A stretch of DNA of 64,000 nt, taken from the NCBI RefSeq assembly GCF_004327335.1, contig NZ_QJUO01000004.1, forward strand, positions 106,813 to 170,812. Direction: 5' to 3'. This DNA comes from Stutzerimonas kirkiae (GTDB lineage Bacteria; Pseudomonadota; Gammaproteobacteria; Pseudomonadales; Pseudomonadaceae). This document shows positions 31,577-40,961 of the stretch, piece by piece; the stretch's first letter is position 1, and every line of letters begins with the position of its first letter. The translations under genes and the position numbers were made by a program. The notes under the pieces are model-generated. The model had not been told where the DNA came from. It saw nothing but the letters and a program-made list of their open reading frames with translations, and made no database searches.

Positions 31577-32776
31577 CTAGCCCGGATGCCCGTCCACCCG
31601 GGCCCGGCACAGCATAGGCGCATAGCGCCAGACGAAGATCGCGAAGGCCAGCGCCCACAGCAGCGCCGCCAGCCACAGGCTGCCATGGGGCCAGAAGCCA
31701 TAGAGGAACACCCGCACCAGCGCCCCGAGGTTGAGCAGGGCAAACCCCCATGCCATCCCAGCCGGCAACGCCAGGGGCCTGCCGGTATGGCCGAGGCTGA
31801 CCCGCGCGATCATCGCCAGGATCAGTCCGGCCATCGCCCCCACTGTCAGCGCATGCAGCGCCAGGCTGGCGTTGTGCAGCACGCCGAAATGCCAGAACGC
31901 CATACCCAGGCAGGCCAGTGCCAGCCAGGCCAGCCAGGCCAGCGCCAGGTGCAGCGACCAGAGCAACGGCACACGCCACAGCCCCCGGGCATACCAGCGC
32001 CACAGACGTACGGCATGCCCAAGAGCGATACCCAGGAACAGGATGCCCAGCGGCGGGGATAGCGTCACGGCGACTCCGAGCCCATGCAGCAGTGCCACCA
32101 GCACAGTGGCGGCCAGCAGCCCCAGGTCCAGCCAGGCCCAGGGCCGGACTGCCTCGGCACGCCCCAGCCCACGCTGGGTGAAGAAAGGAATCACACGCCC
32201 GCCGATCATCCCCATCAGCGCCGCCACCAGCCAGATACCGGCCAACGCCGCCTGGCGTTGCATACCCTCATCGAACCGCGCCAGGCCATACAGGCTCAGG
32301 GCATCGGCCCCGGCCAACAGGCCCAGCACGACCACGACCGGGTAGTTGCGCTTCTGCCGTACCGCCCACAGCAGGCGCGCCAGCGCCCCCGCCAGCGGCA
32401 GCGGGAAGGCCATTTCCAGGGGCGCCAGCAATACCGCCGGCAACCCCAGCAGCCAGCCCAGCCGCGCAGCCAGCCACAACGCCGCCAGCAGCATCAGGCT
32501 TCGCCCCGACAGGCTGGGCCGCCCGGTCCAGGCCTGCACCGCGGTCAGCAGGAAGCCGGCGACGATGGCCATGACGAAGCCGAACAGCATTTCATGGCGA
32601 TGCCAGGCCAGCCAGCCGCCCGCCGGCTGCCAGCCCGGCCAGATGCCCGTCCAGGCGATTACCCACAAGGGAATCGCCAGCAGCGCATAGAGACTGCCGG
32701 CCAGGAAGAAAGGTCGAAACGCCAGACGCCAGATCGGCGCGATGGCCAGCGCCTTGCGCCGGTCGATGACTTGCAT
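31577..32776 (-). CDS. nnrS: NnrS-family heme-copper membrane protein
   Basis: A 399-residue protein with about twelve hydrophobic helices. It begins with a conserved RLAFRPFFLAGSLYALLAI block and has histidine motifs such as LAWHRHEMLFGFVMAIVAGF and LHALTVGAMAGLILAMI typical of NnrS. The family protects against nitrosative stress and accompanies denitrification genes. No nor or nir genes are present in this window. I looked for an Anr/Dnr box upstream and did not find a good one. Confidence 0.9.
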   Translation of the reverse strand: MQVIDRRKALAIAPIWRLAFRPFFLAGSLYALLAIPLWVIAWTGIWPGWQPAGGWLAWHRHEMLFGFVMAIVAGFLLTAVQAWTGRPSLSGRSLMLLAALWLAARLGWLLGLPAVLLAPLEMAFPLPLAGALARLLWAVRQKRNYPVVVVLGLLAGADALSLYGLARFDEGMQRQAALAGIWLVAALMGMIGGRVIPFFTQRGLGRAEAVRPWAWLDLGLLAATVLVALLHGLGVAVTLSPPLGILFLGIALGHAVRLWRWYARGLWRVPLLWSLHLALAWLAWLALACLGMAFWHFGVLHNASLALHALTVGAMAGLILAMIARVSLGHTGRPLALPAGMAWGFALLNLGALVRVFLYGFWPHGSLWLAALLWALAFAIFVWRYAPMLCRARVDGHPG

Positions 32777-33007
32777 TGCAACCTCCGGAAAACAACCTCG
32801 TCATGCCTGCCGTTCTACAGCAACGGCAGACGGACACACTCGACCGGAAGGCTCCCCGGAAACCTGCCCGCGCACGAAGAACATCGCCCTGGCCAGCAAC
32901 CACGCCGAGCAGTACCAAAGCTGGAAGCGCCATCAGCGTGAATGCCAGGACCAAAACCCTGCCAGGGCGTTTCTGCTCTTTCTTCCAGCTTCAGGCTTAC
33001 AGCAGCT
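32777..33007. other. Spacer with degenerate palindromic repeat
   Basis: No gene. Contains GCTGGAAGCGCCATCAGCGT and CTTTCTTCCAGCTTCAGGC, a weak match to the GGAGGCT-type element. Confidence 0.35.
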
Positions 33008-33952
33008 TCATACGACCTTGAGCCGCAGCTCCTTGGGCATGGAGAAAGTGACGTTCTCCGGGCGACCGTCCAGTTCGTCGGCTTCGCACGCGCCCCACTC
33101 GCGCAGCCGCTCGATCACCCCACGCACCAGCACCTCGGGCGCCGAGGCGCCGGCGGTGATGCCGATCCGCTGGATATTCTCGAACCACTCGCGGCGCAGG
33201 TCCTCGGCGCCGTCGATCAGATAGGCGGGCGTCGCCATGCGTTCGGCCAGTTCCCGCAGGCGGTTGGAATTGGAACTGTTGGGACTGCCGACGACCAGTA
33301 CCACGTCGCACTCGCCGGCCAGTTGCTTGACCGCGTCCTGGCGGTTCTGCGTGGCATAGCAGATATCGTCCTTGCGCGGCCCGCCGATATTCGGGAAACG
33401 CTGGCGCAAGGCGTCGATGACACGGCTGGTGTCATCCATGGACAGCGTGGTCTGGGTGACGAACGCCAGGGCATCGGGATTGCGCACCTGCAGGCTGGCA
33501 ACATCCGCCTCGTCCTCGACCAGGTAGATGGAGCCGCCATTGCGAACATCGTACTGGCCCATGGTGCCTTCCACCTCGGGGTGCCCATGGTGGCCGATAA
33601 GGATGCACTCGCGGCCCTCGCGGCTGTACTTGGTGACCTCAAGGTGCACCTTGGTGACCAGTGGGCAGGTCGCATCGAACACCTTCAGGCCGCGCCGGTC
33701 GGCTTCCTGGCGCACCGCCTGGGAAACGCCGTGTGCGCTGAAGATGACGATGAAGTTATCCGGCACCTGGTCCAGCTCCTCGACGAAGATGGCGCCGCGC
33801 GCGCGCAGGTCCTCCACCACGAACTTGTTGTGCACCACCTCGTGGCGCACATAGATCGGTGGCCCGAACACTTCCAGGGCACGATTGACGATCTCGATGG
33901 CGCGATCGACGCCGGCACAGAAACCGCGAGGGTTGGCGAGTTTGATTTGCAT
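33008..33952 (-). CDS. ispH: 4-hydroxy-3-methylbut-2-enyl diphosphate reductase IspH
   Basis: Last enzyme of the MEP isoprenoid pathway, making IPP and DMAPP. The 314-residue protein starts [19 protein letters not shown]. The three [4Fe-4S] cysteines are in GFCAG (C12), DATCPLV (C96) and [11 protein letters not shown], and the catalytic segments [10 protein letters not shown] and [13 protein letters not shown] are present. The ATG at 33952 is the family start; a longer frame would run into sequence next to the insertion element. IspH normally follows lspA and fkpB in pseudomonads, so this solitary setting is unusual and may be a second copy. Confidence 0.95.
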   Translation of the reverse strand: MQIKLANPRGFCAGVDRAIEIVNRALEVFGPPIYVRHEVVHNKFVVEDLRARGAIFVEELDQVPDNFIVIFSAHGVSQAVRQEADRRGLKVFDATCPLVTKVHLEVTKYSREGRECILIGHHGHPEVEGTMGQYDVRNGGSIYLVEDEADVASLQVRNPDALAFVTQTTLSMDDTSRVIDALRQRFPNIGGPRKDDICYATQNRQDAVKQLAGECDVVLVVGSPNSSNSNRLRELAERMATPAYLIDGAEDLRREWFENIQRIGITAGASAPEVLVRGVIERLREWGACEADELDGRPENVTFSMPKELRLKVV

Positions 33953-34014
33953 GGCGGGTATCTGCACGCGGTAAGGACGGAAAAGAGTGTAACGCAGAGC
34001 GAGGCCAACGCATG

Positions 34015-35100
34015 TAGATACCGTCTTGGCCCTCACCGAGCAAGTGCCAATTCGGGGTTAAAGGGCACACCGGATTTCAGCACGCCATAAACGATGCACA
34101 GGAGCTTGCGCATCGCCGCGCAGATGATCTGTTTACCGGTCTTACCTCGTTCGCGTAAGCGCTGTGCCAAAGCGTTGACCGCAGGATTGTAAGTGATGGC
34201 GACGAGGGCCGGCATATAAAGCCCTGCCCGTAAACGCGCTGAGCCTACCCGTGAGATGCGCACATGCCCCTTGTACTTGCCCGAGTCCTGTAACCTCGGG
34301 TTCAAGCCTGCAAAGGCGGTAATGGCGCCCGCATCCTTGAACTGCACCGGATCGCCCAGCTCCGCCATGAGCAGGGCCGCCGTCAGCTCTCCGATCCCAT
34401 CGATACCTTCCAGCAGATCACGTCTGTTGCGCAGGTCTGGGTCGTTGTCGATATGGTTCCGGATGGCCCTCAGGGTCTCTTTGATCTGTTCGTCCACACG
34501 CTCGATCACCAGGCGGATGGACTCCTGTACGCTGTCATCGGCCACCTCCAGGCGATTGCTCTCCATTTGCTTGATCTCCTTGAGGTCTTGCAGACGCCTG
34601 ACCAGCGCCCGCAGGCGACGGATCGCTTGAGGCTCAGGCTGCCAAAGACGCAGCTCATCCACATGACGCAGGCCGTAGAGGGCAATCAGCTTGGCATCGA
34701 CCTGGTCTGTCTTCACCCGCTGCAGTTGGCTGCGGGCGTAGTAGGCGATCTGTGCGGGATTCATCACGCAGACCCGGTAGCCGCCCAGGCTATACAGGTA
34801 CTCGGCCAGTGCCTCGTGATAGGTGCCGGTTGCCTCCATCACAACCCAGGCATCAGGAGCGGCGTGCTTGCTCAGCCACTCTTGCAAGAGTTCGAAACCG
34901 GCACTGCCGTTGGGCAGCTTGGCCTTGGTGCGAAACTTACCGTTGGCTTGCACGGTAGCAATGTCGAAACTGTGTTTGGCAATGTCGATGCCTACGATGC
35001 TGGACATAAAAACTCCTCGCTCAATCCACGATGATCGTCACTGCGCCCGGCCCTGCCTTGTGAATGCGAGTTCTCACAGCATGTGGACTCTAGATACCGT
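34015..35100. mobile_element. IS110-family insertion sequence (approximate limits)
   Basis: The transposase gene and its flanks. The 10-mer TAGATACCGT occurs at 34015-34024, just past the transposase stop, and again at 35091-35100, upstream of its start, and may mark the ends or the duplicated core. IS110 elements lack ordinary terminal inverted repeats. If this family member carries a bridge RNA upstream of the transposase, the true upstream limit may lie farther right, anywhere to about 35300. Confidence 0.55.
34033..35007 (-). CDS. IS110-family transposase (DEDD recombinase)
   Basis: A 324-residue full-length transposase. The RuvC-like N-terminal DEDD domain has [25 protein letters not shown] and [13 protein letters not shown] supplying the acidic residues. 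The C-terminal Transposase_20 region has [30 protein letters not shown] and the serine motif [13 protein letters not shown]. The frame is intact, so the element may be active. It inserted about 80 bases upstream of ispH on the same strand, where it could alter ispH transcription. Confidence 0.93.
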   Translation of the reverse strand: MSSIVGIDIAKHSFDIATVQANGKFRTKAKLPNGSAGFELLQEWLSKHAAPDAWVVMEATGTYHEALAEYLYSLGGYRVCVMNPAQIAYYARSQLQRVKTDQVDAKLIALYGLRHVDELRLWQPEPQAIRRLRALVRRLQDLKEIKQMESNRLEVADDSVQESIRLVIERVDEQIKETLRAIRNHIDNDPDLRNRRDLLEGIDGIGELTAALLMAELGDPVQFKDAGAITAFAGLNPRLQDSGKYKGHVRISRVGSARLRAGLYMPALVAITYNPAVNALAQRLRERGKTGKQIICAAMRKLLCIVYGVLKSGVPFNPELALAR

Positions 35101-35344
35101 TCGAGCTTTTCGAGCGAGTGCGGAAGGCGGGAGTGCTATCTACGATGCAGGCTCGAAGCCTAAGGGTGCGCACGTCTTCCCAGTCCTTCCCCCGATGATC
35201 AGTCGGGGACTATTGCCCATTGACAGGGCTGAAGTCGAGATACAAGGGTGCGCCGCGCGCACCTGAGCAATCCGGGGCACCCTACGGCAGGCCGGGAAAA
35301 TATTTTACGGGTCCGTTCACGTCACTCGTCCTCCCTCGCGCAAA
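35008..35344. other. Non-coding DNA upstream of the IS110 transposase; possible bridge RNA
   Basis: About 340 bases with no credible reading frame. It contains inverted repeats such as GGCTCGAAGCC (35149-35159) and CCCCCGATGATCAGTCGGGG (35192-35211), and GGTGCGCCGCGCGCACC near 35249-35265. In the IS110 family the upstream non-coding end is known to encode the bridge RNA that chooses target and donor. This segment is the only place for it here, but I cannot fold or align it. Confidence 0.35.
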
Positions 35345-35363
35345 CGATAATAGATTGCGTTCA
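35345..35363 (+). promoter_or_regulatory. Possible Fur box before the TonB receptor gene
   Basis: CGATAATAGATTGCGTTC resembles half of the Fur consensus GATAATGATAATCATTATC: the first half matches well, the second poorly. It lies just upstream of the Shine-Dalgarno of a predicted siderophore receptor, where Fur control is expected. Confidence 0.3.
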
Positions 35364-35378
35364 ATCGGGAGGGACATG

Positions 35379-37835
35379 ATGCTTCACACCACTTTTCCAC
35401 AGCGTCCGCCAGTCGCCGCACTGCGGCGTACCGCGTTGCTGCTCGGCCTGCTGCCGGCCCTGGCCATGGCCGAGCCGGTGGCCTTCGATATTCCCGCGCA
35501 GCCACTGGGGGCCGCGCTCAATCAACTGGCCGAGCAGAGCGGTTTGCAGGTGATCTATAACGGCGAGCTGGTGCAGGGGCTGAGCAGCCCGGCTGTCAGC
35601 GGTAGCCAGGAGCCGGAGGCGGCCTTGCAGCGGTTGTTGCAGGCGAGCGGACTGGTCTGGCGGTCGGCGGGAGCGGGGAGTGTGGTGCTGGAAAGAGCGC
35701 CGGAGAACAGCGGGCCTCTGGAGGTTGGCGCTACGGCCATCACCGGTACGGGTGTGGCACGGGGCACTATCACTTCCGAGGGGACGGGCTCTTATGCGGC
35801 CAAAGGCGCCAGCATCCTCAAGGGCGCACATGCGTTGAAGGAAATTCCGCAGTCGGTCACGGTGATGACCCGCAAGATGCTCGATGACCAGCAACTCAAC
35901 ACCATCGAACAGGTGATGGAGAAGACGCCGGGCATCACCGTCTACGATTCGCCGATGGGCGGCAAGTATTTCTACTCCCGTGGCTTTCTCATGAGCGGCC
36001 AGTACCAGTACGACGGTGTGCCACTGGATATCGGCAGCAGCTACGTGCAGGCTGACAGCTTCAACAGCGACATGGCCATCTATGACCGCGTGGAAGTGCT
36101 GCGCGGTGCGGCAGGCATGATGAAAGGCGCCGGTGGCACCGCCGGCGGCGTCAACTTCGTGCGCAAGCGCGGCCAGGACACGGTCCGCAGCCAACTGTCG
36201 CTGTCGGCAGGTAGCTGGGACAACTACCGCGGCCAGCTCGATAGCGGCGGCCCGCTGAACGACGCCGGTACCCTCCGTGGCCGTGCGGTGGTCACCCAGC
36301 AGACCCGCCACTATTTCTATGACGTGGCCAGCCGCAAGGACCAGATCTACTACGGCGCGCTGGACTTCGACCTCAGCCCGGACACCACACTCGGCCTGGG
36401 TATCGCCTACGAGGATGTCGACGCCACGCCTTGCTGGGGCGGCCTGCCGCGCTACGCCGATGGTTCCGACCTGCACCTCAAGCGCTCCACCTGCCTGAAC
36501 ACCGCGTGGAACCACCAGCGCAGTAAACGCGCCACTTACTTCACCGACCTGGAACATCGGTTCAACGACGGCTGGTCGCTCAAGGCCGCGGGCGTCTACT
36601 CGCGCAACACCCAGGACATGGAGTACGCCTTCCCGAGCGGTGCGGTTCCGGTCGGCGCCAGCGCATCCAGCACCCTGATGCTCGGCAGCATCTATGACTA
36701 CGACCAGGTCGACTACGGCTTCGATACCTACGTGGATGGCAGATTCGACGCGTTCGGCCAGCGGCATGAGCTGACGATCGGCGCCAACGCCAGTCGTTCG
36801 CACAAGGATGATTTCTACGCCGTGGTCGTTCTGCCACAACGCCAGAACGTGCTGGATCCGAACCACCATATCCCGCAACCGGACGAAAGCTACTACCTGG
36901 CCAATGCCTCCCGTGGCGGCCCGGTGGACATGCGCATCGAGCAATACGGCGTTTACTCCACCGCTCGCCTGAAACTGGCCGAGCCACTGACCCTGGTGCT
37001 GGGCAGCCGGGTGAGCTGGTACAAGTCCGACACCGATTCGGTGAATTACTTCCTCGGTGAAGGCACGCCGGTCAGCACCCAGTCCAGCGAAAACGGGCAA
37101 GTCACGCCGTTCGCCGGCCTGCTGTTCGATCTCGACGACAACCTGACCGCCTACGCCAGCTACACCGGTATCTTTACCCCGCAAGGCGCGTACAAAACCA
37201 TCGACGGCAGCACGCTCAAGCCATTGATCGGGCAAAGCTACGAGTTGGGGATCAAGGGTGAGTGGTTCGACGGGCGCCTGAACAGCGCCTTCAACCTGTT
37301 CCGCACCATCCAGAAGGACGCGGCCCAGGACGACCCGCGCTGCGCAGACGGTTCCTGCTCGCTCAACTCCGGCAAGGTTCGCGCTCAAGGTTTCGAGGCA
37401 GAAATCAGCGGTGAAGTGATCGAGCGCCTGCAATTGCTCGCCGGCTATACCTACAGCCAGACCAAAGTGCTGGAAGACACCGACGCGACCCAGGACGGCG
37501 CGGTCTACAACTCCTACGTACCGCGCCACCTGCTGCGCGTCTGGGCCGACTACCGCCTGAGCGGTCCGCTGGATCGCGTCACCATCGGTGCCGGCGTCAA
37601 TGCCCAGAGCAGCAACTACCGCACCTCACCATTGAGCGGCGATAACATCAACGGCGCCGGTTATGCCGTCTGGAGCGGCCGTATCGGCTACCAGATCGAC
37701 GATACCTGGTCGGTCGCGCTCAACGGCAATAACGTGTTCGACAAGCGCTACTACGCCACCATCGGTACCGAAGGTTTCGGTAACTTCTATGGTGAACCGC
37801 GCAACTTCGTGATGTCGGTCAAAGCCGACTTCTGA
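35379..37835 (+). CDS. TonB-dependent siderophore receptor with STN signalling domain
   Basis: An 818-residue outer-membrane receptor. It has a signal peptide (LLLGLLPALAMAEP), then a secretin/TonB short N-terminal domain (FDIPAQPLGAALNQLAEQSG to about residue 85). The plug with KEIPQSVTVMTRKML and YDRVEVLRGAAGMMKGAGG follows, then a 22-stranded barrel ending in Phe (FVMSVKADF). The STN domain normally signals to an inner-membrane anti-sigma factor, but no sigma/anti-sigma pair is adjacent. It resembles ferripyoverdine/FpvA or hydroxamate receptors; the ligand is not determinable. ATG 35379 is preferred over 35376 by spacing from GGGAGG. Confidence 0.92.
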   Translation: MLHTTFPQRPPVAALRRTALLLGLLPALAMAEPVAFDIPAQPLGAALNQLAEQSGLQVIYNGELVQGLSSPAVSGSQEPEAALQRLLQASGLVWRSAGAGSVVLERAPENSGPLEVGATAITGTGVARGTITSEGTGSYAAKGASILKGAHALKEIPQSVTVMTRKMLDDQQLNTIEQVMEKTPGITVYDSPMGGKYFYSRGFLMSGQYQYDGVPLDIGSSYVQADSFNSDMAIYDRVEVLRGAAGMMKGAGGTAGGVNFVRKRGQDTVRSQLSLSAGSWDNYRGQLDSGGPLNDAGTLRGRAVVTQQTRHYFYDVASRKDQIYYGALDFDLSPDTTLGLGIAYEDVDATPCWGGLPRYADGSDLHLKRSTCLNTAWNHQRSKRATYFTDLEHRFNDGWSLKAAGVYSRNTQDMEYAFPSGAVPVGASASSTLMLGSIYDYDQVDYGFDTYVDGRFDAFGQRHELTIGANASRSHKDDFYAVVVLPQRQNVLDPNHHIPQPDESYYLANASRGGPVDMRIEQYGVYSTARLKLAEPLTLVLGSRVSWYKSDTDSVNYFLGEGTPVSTQSSENGQVTPFAGLLFDLDDNLTAYASYTGIFTPQGAYKTIDGSTLKPLIGQSYELGIKGEWFDGRLNSAFNLFRTIQKDAAQDDPRCADGSCSLNSGKVRAQGFEAEISGEVIERLQLLAGYTYSQTKVLEDTDATQDGAVYNSYVPRHLLRVWADYRLSGPLDRVTIGAGVNAQSSNYRTSPLSGDNINGAGYAVWSGRIGYQIDDTWSVALNGNNVFDKRYYATIGTEGFGNFYGEPRNFVMSVKADF

Positions 37836-38128
37836 TTGCCCCGCCCAAACGCCCGGCATTGCGGGTAATGCCGTCCATATGAGCATTTGAGCTGCGCCCT
37901 GGGCTTCCTCGAAAATCCGATGCCAACTCCTGGTATCGGGTTTTACATGTCGATTCGGCAACAGTCGCTCGACCCCGCTGAGCCATCAGCTCCTCCGGCC
38001 CGAGCCCTTTCACTCAGCATGCAGGATGGGCCGAACCGCCAGTTGATACCCATCGTCTTGCGCAACGATGGGTATCGCTTCGCTCGACCCATCCTACGTC
38101 GAGGGCAGTGTGTCGATAGTTGCTGTTT
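37836..38128. repeat. Spacer with GGGTATCGC-type palindrome
   Basis: GATACCCATCGT at 38045-38056 pairs perfectly with ACGATGGGTATC at 38065-38076, followed by GCTTCGCTCGACCCATCC. Related sequences occur at 60135-60180 and 62245-62285. The hairpin lies between the convergent receptor and nrdJb genes and may terminate both. No gene is supported in the rest of the spacer. Confidence 0.6.
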
Positions 38129-38809
38129 CTAGCCGCACTTGCTGTCGCCGCAGTTCAGGCAGGTCAGGCAACCATCCAGTTGTACCAGCGCCGTGGTATT
38201 GCACTTGCCGCACAACGCCGCGCCAGGGGGGTAGCCGGTGTCCTGGCTGGCGCTGTCCGCCTTCAGTTCGGCTTTCTTCTGTTCGATGAACGCTTTCTGG
38301 TGTTCGTCCAGGCGCTCGGGGTCGATCAGGCCGATCTTGCGCAGGTGGGTCTCGATCACGTCGCCGATCTCGGCTACCAGCGAGGGCATGAACTTGCCGC
38401 CTTTCTTGAAATAGCCGCCCTTGGGATCGAACACCGCCTTGAGTTCCTCGGCGAGGAAGGTGCAGTCGCCGCCCTTGCGGAATACCGCCGAGGCGATACG
38501 GGTGAGGGCGACGATCCACTGGAAGTGGTCCATGTTCTTCGAGTTGATGAATATCTCGAACGGATGGCGCTGTTCGTGCTCGGTGCCCTGGTTGAGCACG
38601 ATGTCGTTGATGGTGACGTACAGCGCATGCTCGGACAGCGGCGTCTTGATCTTGTAGGTCGAGCCTTCCAGCGCTTCCGGGCGCAGGACCTTCTCGTGCA
38701 TCAGCTCGAGTTCAGGTTCTGGCGTGCTGGTGGCGACCTCGGCCTGCTCCGGCTTGACCACTTCGTAGCCGACGATCTTGCTGTCGATGCGGATTTTCTT
38801 GTTGCTCAT
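38129..38809 (-). CDS. nrdJb: Class II ribonucleotide reductase, C-terminal subunit NrdJb
   Basis: A 226-residue protein encoded 10 bases downstream of nrdJa. Pseudomonads split the adenosylcobalamin-dependent reductase in two, and this half supplies the C-terminal part. It includes HPFEIFINSKNMDHFQWIV and the cysteine-rich tail CGKCNTTALVQLDGCLTCLN ending GDSKCG, which re-reduces the active site or binds zinc. The start at 38809 (MSNKKIRIDSKIVGY) fits better than an upstream ATG inside the nrdJa coding end. Confidence 0.92.
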   Translation of the reverse strand: MSNKKIRIDSKIVGYEVVKPEQAEVATSTPEPELELMHEKVLRPEALEGSTYKIKTPLSEHALYVTINDIVLNQGTEHEQRHPFEIFINSKNMDHFQWIVALTRIASAVFRKGGDCTFLAEELKAVFDPKGGYFKKGGKFMPSLVAEIGDVIETHLRKIGLIDPERLDEHQKAFIEQKKAELKADSASQDTGYPPGAALCGKCNTTALVQLDGCLTCLNCGDSKCG

Positions 38810-38819
38810 CGGCGCTTCC

Positions 38820-40961
38820 TCAGAATTTTCCGTAATAGCCTTCTTTGAGGGCATCGAACAGGTTGGCGGCGCTGTGGATCTCGCCGTCGTATTCGATTTC
38901 CTGGTTGCCCCTGGCTTCCACGACGCTGCCGTCGGCCAGGGCGAAGCGGTAGGTCGTGGCGGCCAGGTCGGCCTCCTTGACCAGTACGCCCTGGAAGGCC
39001 TCGGGGTTGAAGCGGAAGGTGGTACAGCCCTTCAGGCCCTGCTGGTGAGCGTAGACGTAGATGTCCTTGAACGACTCGTAGGGGTAGTCGCTGGGCACGT
39101 TGGCGGTCTTGGAGATGGAGCTGTCGATCCACTTCTGCGCCGCCGCCTGGATGTCGACGTGCTGTTTCGGCGAGATGTCGTCGGCGGTGATGAAGTAGTC
39201 CGGCAGGCCATTGCCGGGCGCGGCCTCGGGGTCGATGAAGTGCCGGTAGGCGAGCAGCTCGGAGGAGTAGACGTCGACCTTTTCCTTGGATTTCTTGCCT
39301 TCGCGGATGACGTTGCGGAAGTAGTGGTGGGCGAAGCTCGGCTCGATGCCGTTGCTGGTGTTGTTGGCCAGCGACAGGGAGATGGTACCGGTGGGGGCGA
39401 TGGAACTGTGGTGGCTGAAGCGGCTACCCGTCTCGGCCAGTTGCTCGATCAGTTGCGGCGCGACCTCGGCGATGCGCTGCATATAGCGCGAATACCTGGC
39501 CCAGAGCACGCGGCCCTTGACCGTGTCACCGGGCTTGATGCCATCCACGGCCATTTCCGGGCGCTTGGCGAGCATCTCGGCGGTGACGACGAAGTCTTCG
39601 TCCATCAGCGGCGCGGCGCCTTTTTCCCGCGCCAGTTCCAGGCCGGCTTCCCAGCCGACCACGGCCATCTGCTTGGCGACTTCCTCGGTGAAGAGCAGCG
39701 ACTGCGGGTCGCCGTATTGCATCCTGAGCATGGTCAGGGTCGAGCCCAGGCCGAGGAAACCCATGCCGTGGCGGCGCTTGCGCAGGATTTCGTGGCGCTG
39801 CTGCTCCAGTGGCAGGCCGTTGATCTCCACCACGTTGTCCAGCATGCGGGTGAAGATGCGCACCACCTCCTTGTATTCCTCCCAGTCGAAGCGCGCGCGG
39901 TCGGTGAAGGGATCGCGCACGAACTGGGTCAGGTTGACCGAGCCGAGCAGGCAGGCGCCATAGGGCGGCAGCGGTTGCTCACCGCAGGGATTGGTGGCGC
40001 GGATGTCCTCGCAGAACCAGTTGTTGTTCATCTCGTTGACGCGGTCGATGAGGATGAAGCCCGGCTCGGCGAAGTCGTAGGTGGAGCTCATGATCATGTC
40101 CCACAGCCGCTGCGCCTTGATCACCTTGTACACGCGGCAGGCGGTCAGGCCCTGGTCGTTGCTGATATAGGGGCCTTTCTGCGGCCAGTCGCGCCAGATC
40201 ACCTGGCTGGCGTCGGTGGTGTCGATGCCGTCTTCGTCGACTTCCTTCTGGCTCAGCGGGAAGGCCAGCGGCCAGTCGGCGTTGGCCTGCACGGCGGCCA
40301 TGAATTCGTCGGTGATCAGCAGGCTCAGGTTGAACTGGCGCAGGCGGCCGTCTTCGCGCTTGGCGCGGATGAAGTCGGCGACATCCGGGTGGCCGACGTC
40401 GAAGGTGGCCATCTGCGCCCCGCGGCGACCGCCGGCGGAGGACACGGTGAAGCACATCTTGTCGTAGATATCCATGAACGACAGCGGCCCCGAGGTGTAC
40501 GAACCGGCACCGGAGACATAGGCACCGCGCGGGCGCAGGGTGGAGAACTCGTAGCCGATGCCGCAGCCGGCCTTGAGCGTCAGGCCGGCCTCGTGGACTT
40601 TCTCGAGGATATCGTCCATGGAGTCGGCGATGATGCCGGAGACGGTACAGTTGATGGTGCTGGTGGCGGGCTTGTGTTCCTGGGCGCCGGCGTTGGAGGT
40701 GATGCGACCGGCGGGAATGGCGCCCCGGCGTAGCGCCCAGAGGAATTTCTCGCCCCAGTGCTGACGCTGTTCAGGCGTCTGTTCCACCTCGGCCAGGGCC
40801 CTGGCGACGCGCTGGAAGCTGTCGTCGATGGTCTGGTCGATGAGCCGGCCGTCCTTGGCCTTGAGGCGGTACTTCTTGTCCCAGATGTCCATCGACGCAT
40901 CCTGGATCGGGATATCGGCGACGGCCTTGCTGATGGATCGTACCTTCGCTGCGTGAGTCAT
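38820..40961 (-). CDS. nrdJa: Class II (B12-dependent) ribonucleotide reductase NrdJa
   Basis: Catalytic subunit making deoxynucleotides with adenosylcobalamin, independent of oxygen. The 713-residue protein has an N-terminal segment, then the 10-stranded barrel with STINCTVSG, KAGCGIGYEFSTLRPRGA, the radical-site block ATNPCGEQPLPPYGACLLG (catalytic N-x-C-x-E) and LAPTGTISL-like IAPTGTISLSLANNTS. No cobalamin riboswitch was recognised upstream. It starts MTHAAKVRSISKAVAD with AGGAGG nearby (minus strand). Confidence 0.95.
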   Translation of the reverse strand: MTHAAKVRSISKAVADIPIQDASMDIWDKKYRLKAKDGRLIDQTIDDSFQRVARALAEVEQTPEQRQHWGEKFLWALRRGAIPAGRITSNAGAQEHKPATSTINCTVSGIIADSMDDILEKVHEAGLTLKAGCGIGYEFSTLRPRGAYVSGAGSYTSGPLSFMDIYDKMCFTVSSAGGRRGAQMATFDVGHPDVADFIRAKREDGRLRQFNLSLLITDEFMAAVQANADWPLAFPLSQKEVDEDGIDTTDASQVIWRDWPQKGPYISNDQGLTACRVYKVIKAQRLWDMIMSSTYDFAEPGFILIDRVNEMNNNWFCEDIRATNPCGEQPLPPYGACLLGSVNLTQFVRDPFTDRARFDWEEYKEVVRIFTRMLDNVVEINGLPLEQQRHEILRKRRHGMGFLGLGSTLTMLRMQYGDPQSLLFTEEVAKQMAVVGWEAGLELAREKGAAPLMDEDFVVTAEMLAKRPEMAVDGIKPGDTVKGRVLWARYSRYMQRIAEVAPQLIEQLAETGSRFSHHSSIAPTGTISLSLANNTSNGIEPSFAHHYFRNVIREGKKSKEKVDVYSSELLAYRHFIDPEAAPGNGLPDYFITADDISPKQHVDIQAAAQKWIDSSISKTANVPSDYPYESFKDIYVYAHQQGLKGCTTFRFNPEAFQGVLVKEADLAATTYRFALADGSVVEARGNQEIEYDGEIHSAANLFDALKEGYYGKF

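Noticed and set aside
32777..32850. Anr/Dnr box upstream of nnrS
   Set aside because: No TTGAT-N4-ATCAA match at a plausible distance.
35361..37529. 722-codon minus-strand open frame
   Set aside because: Antisense to the TonB receptor; valine/alanine-rich shadow without motifs.
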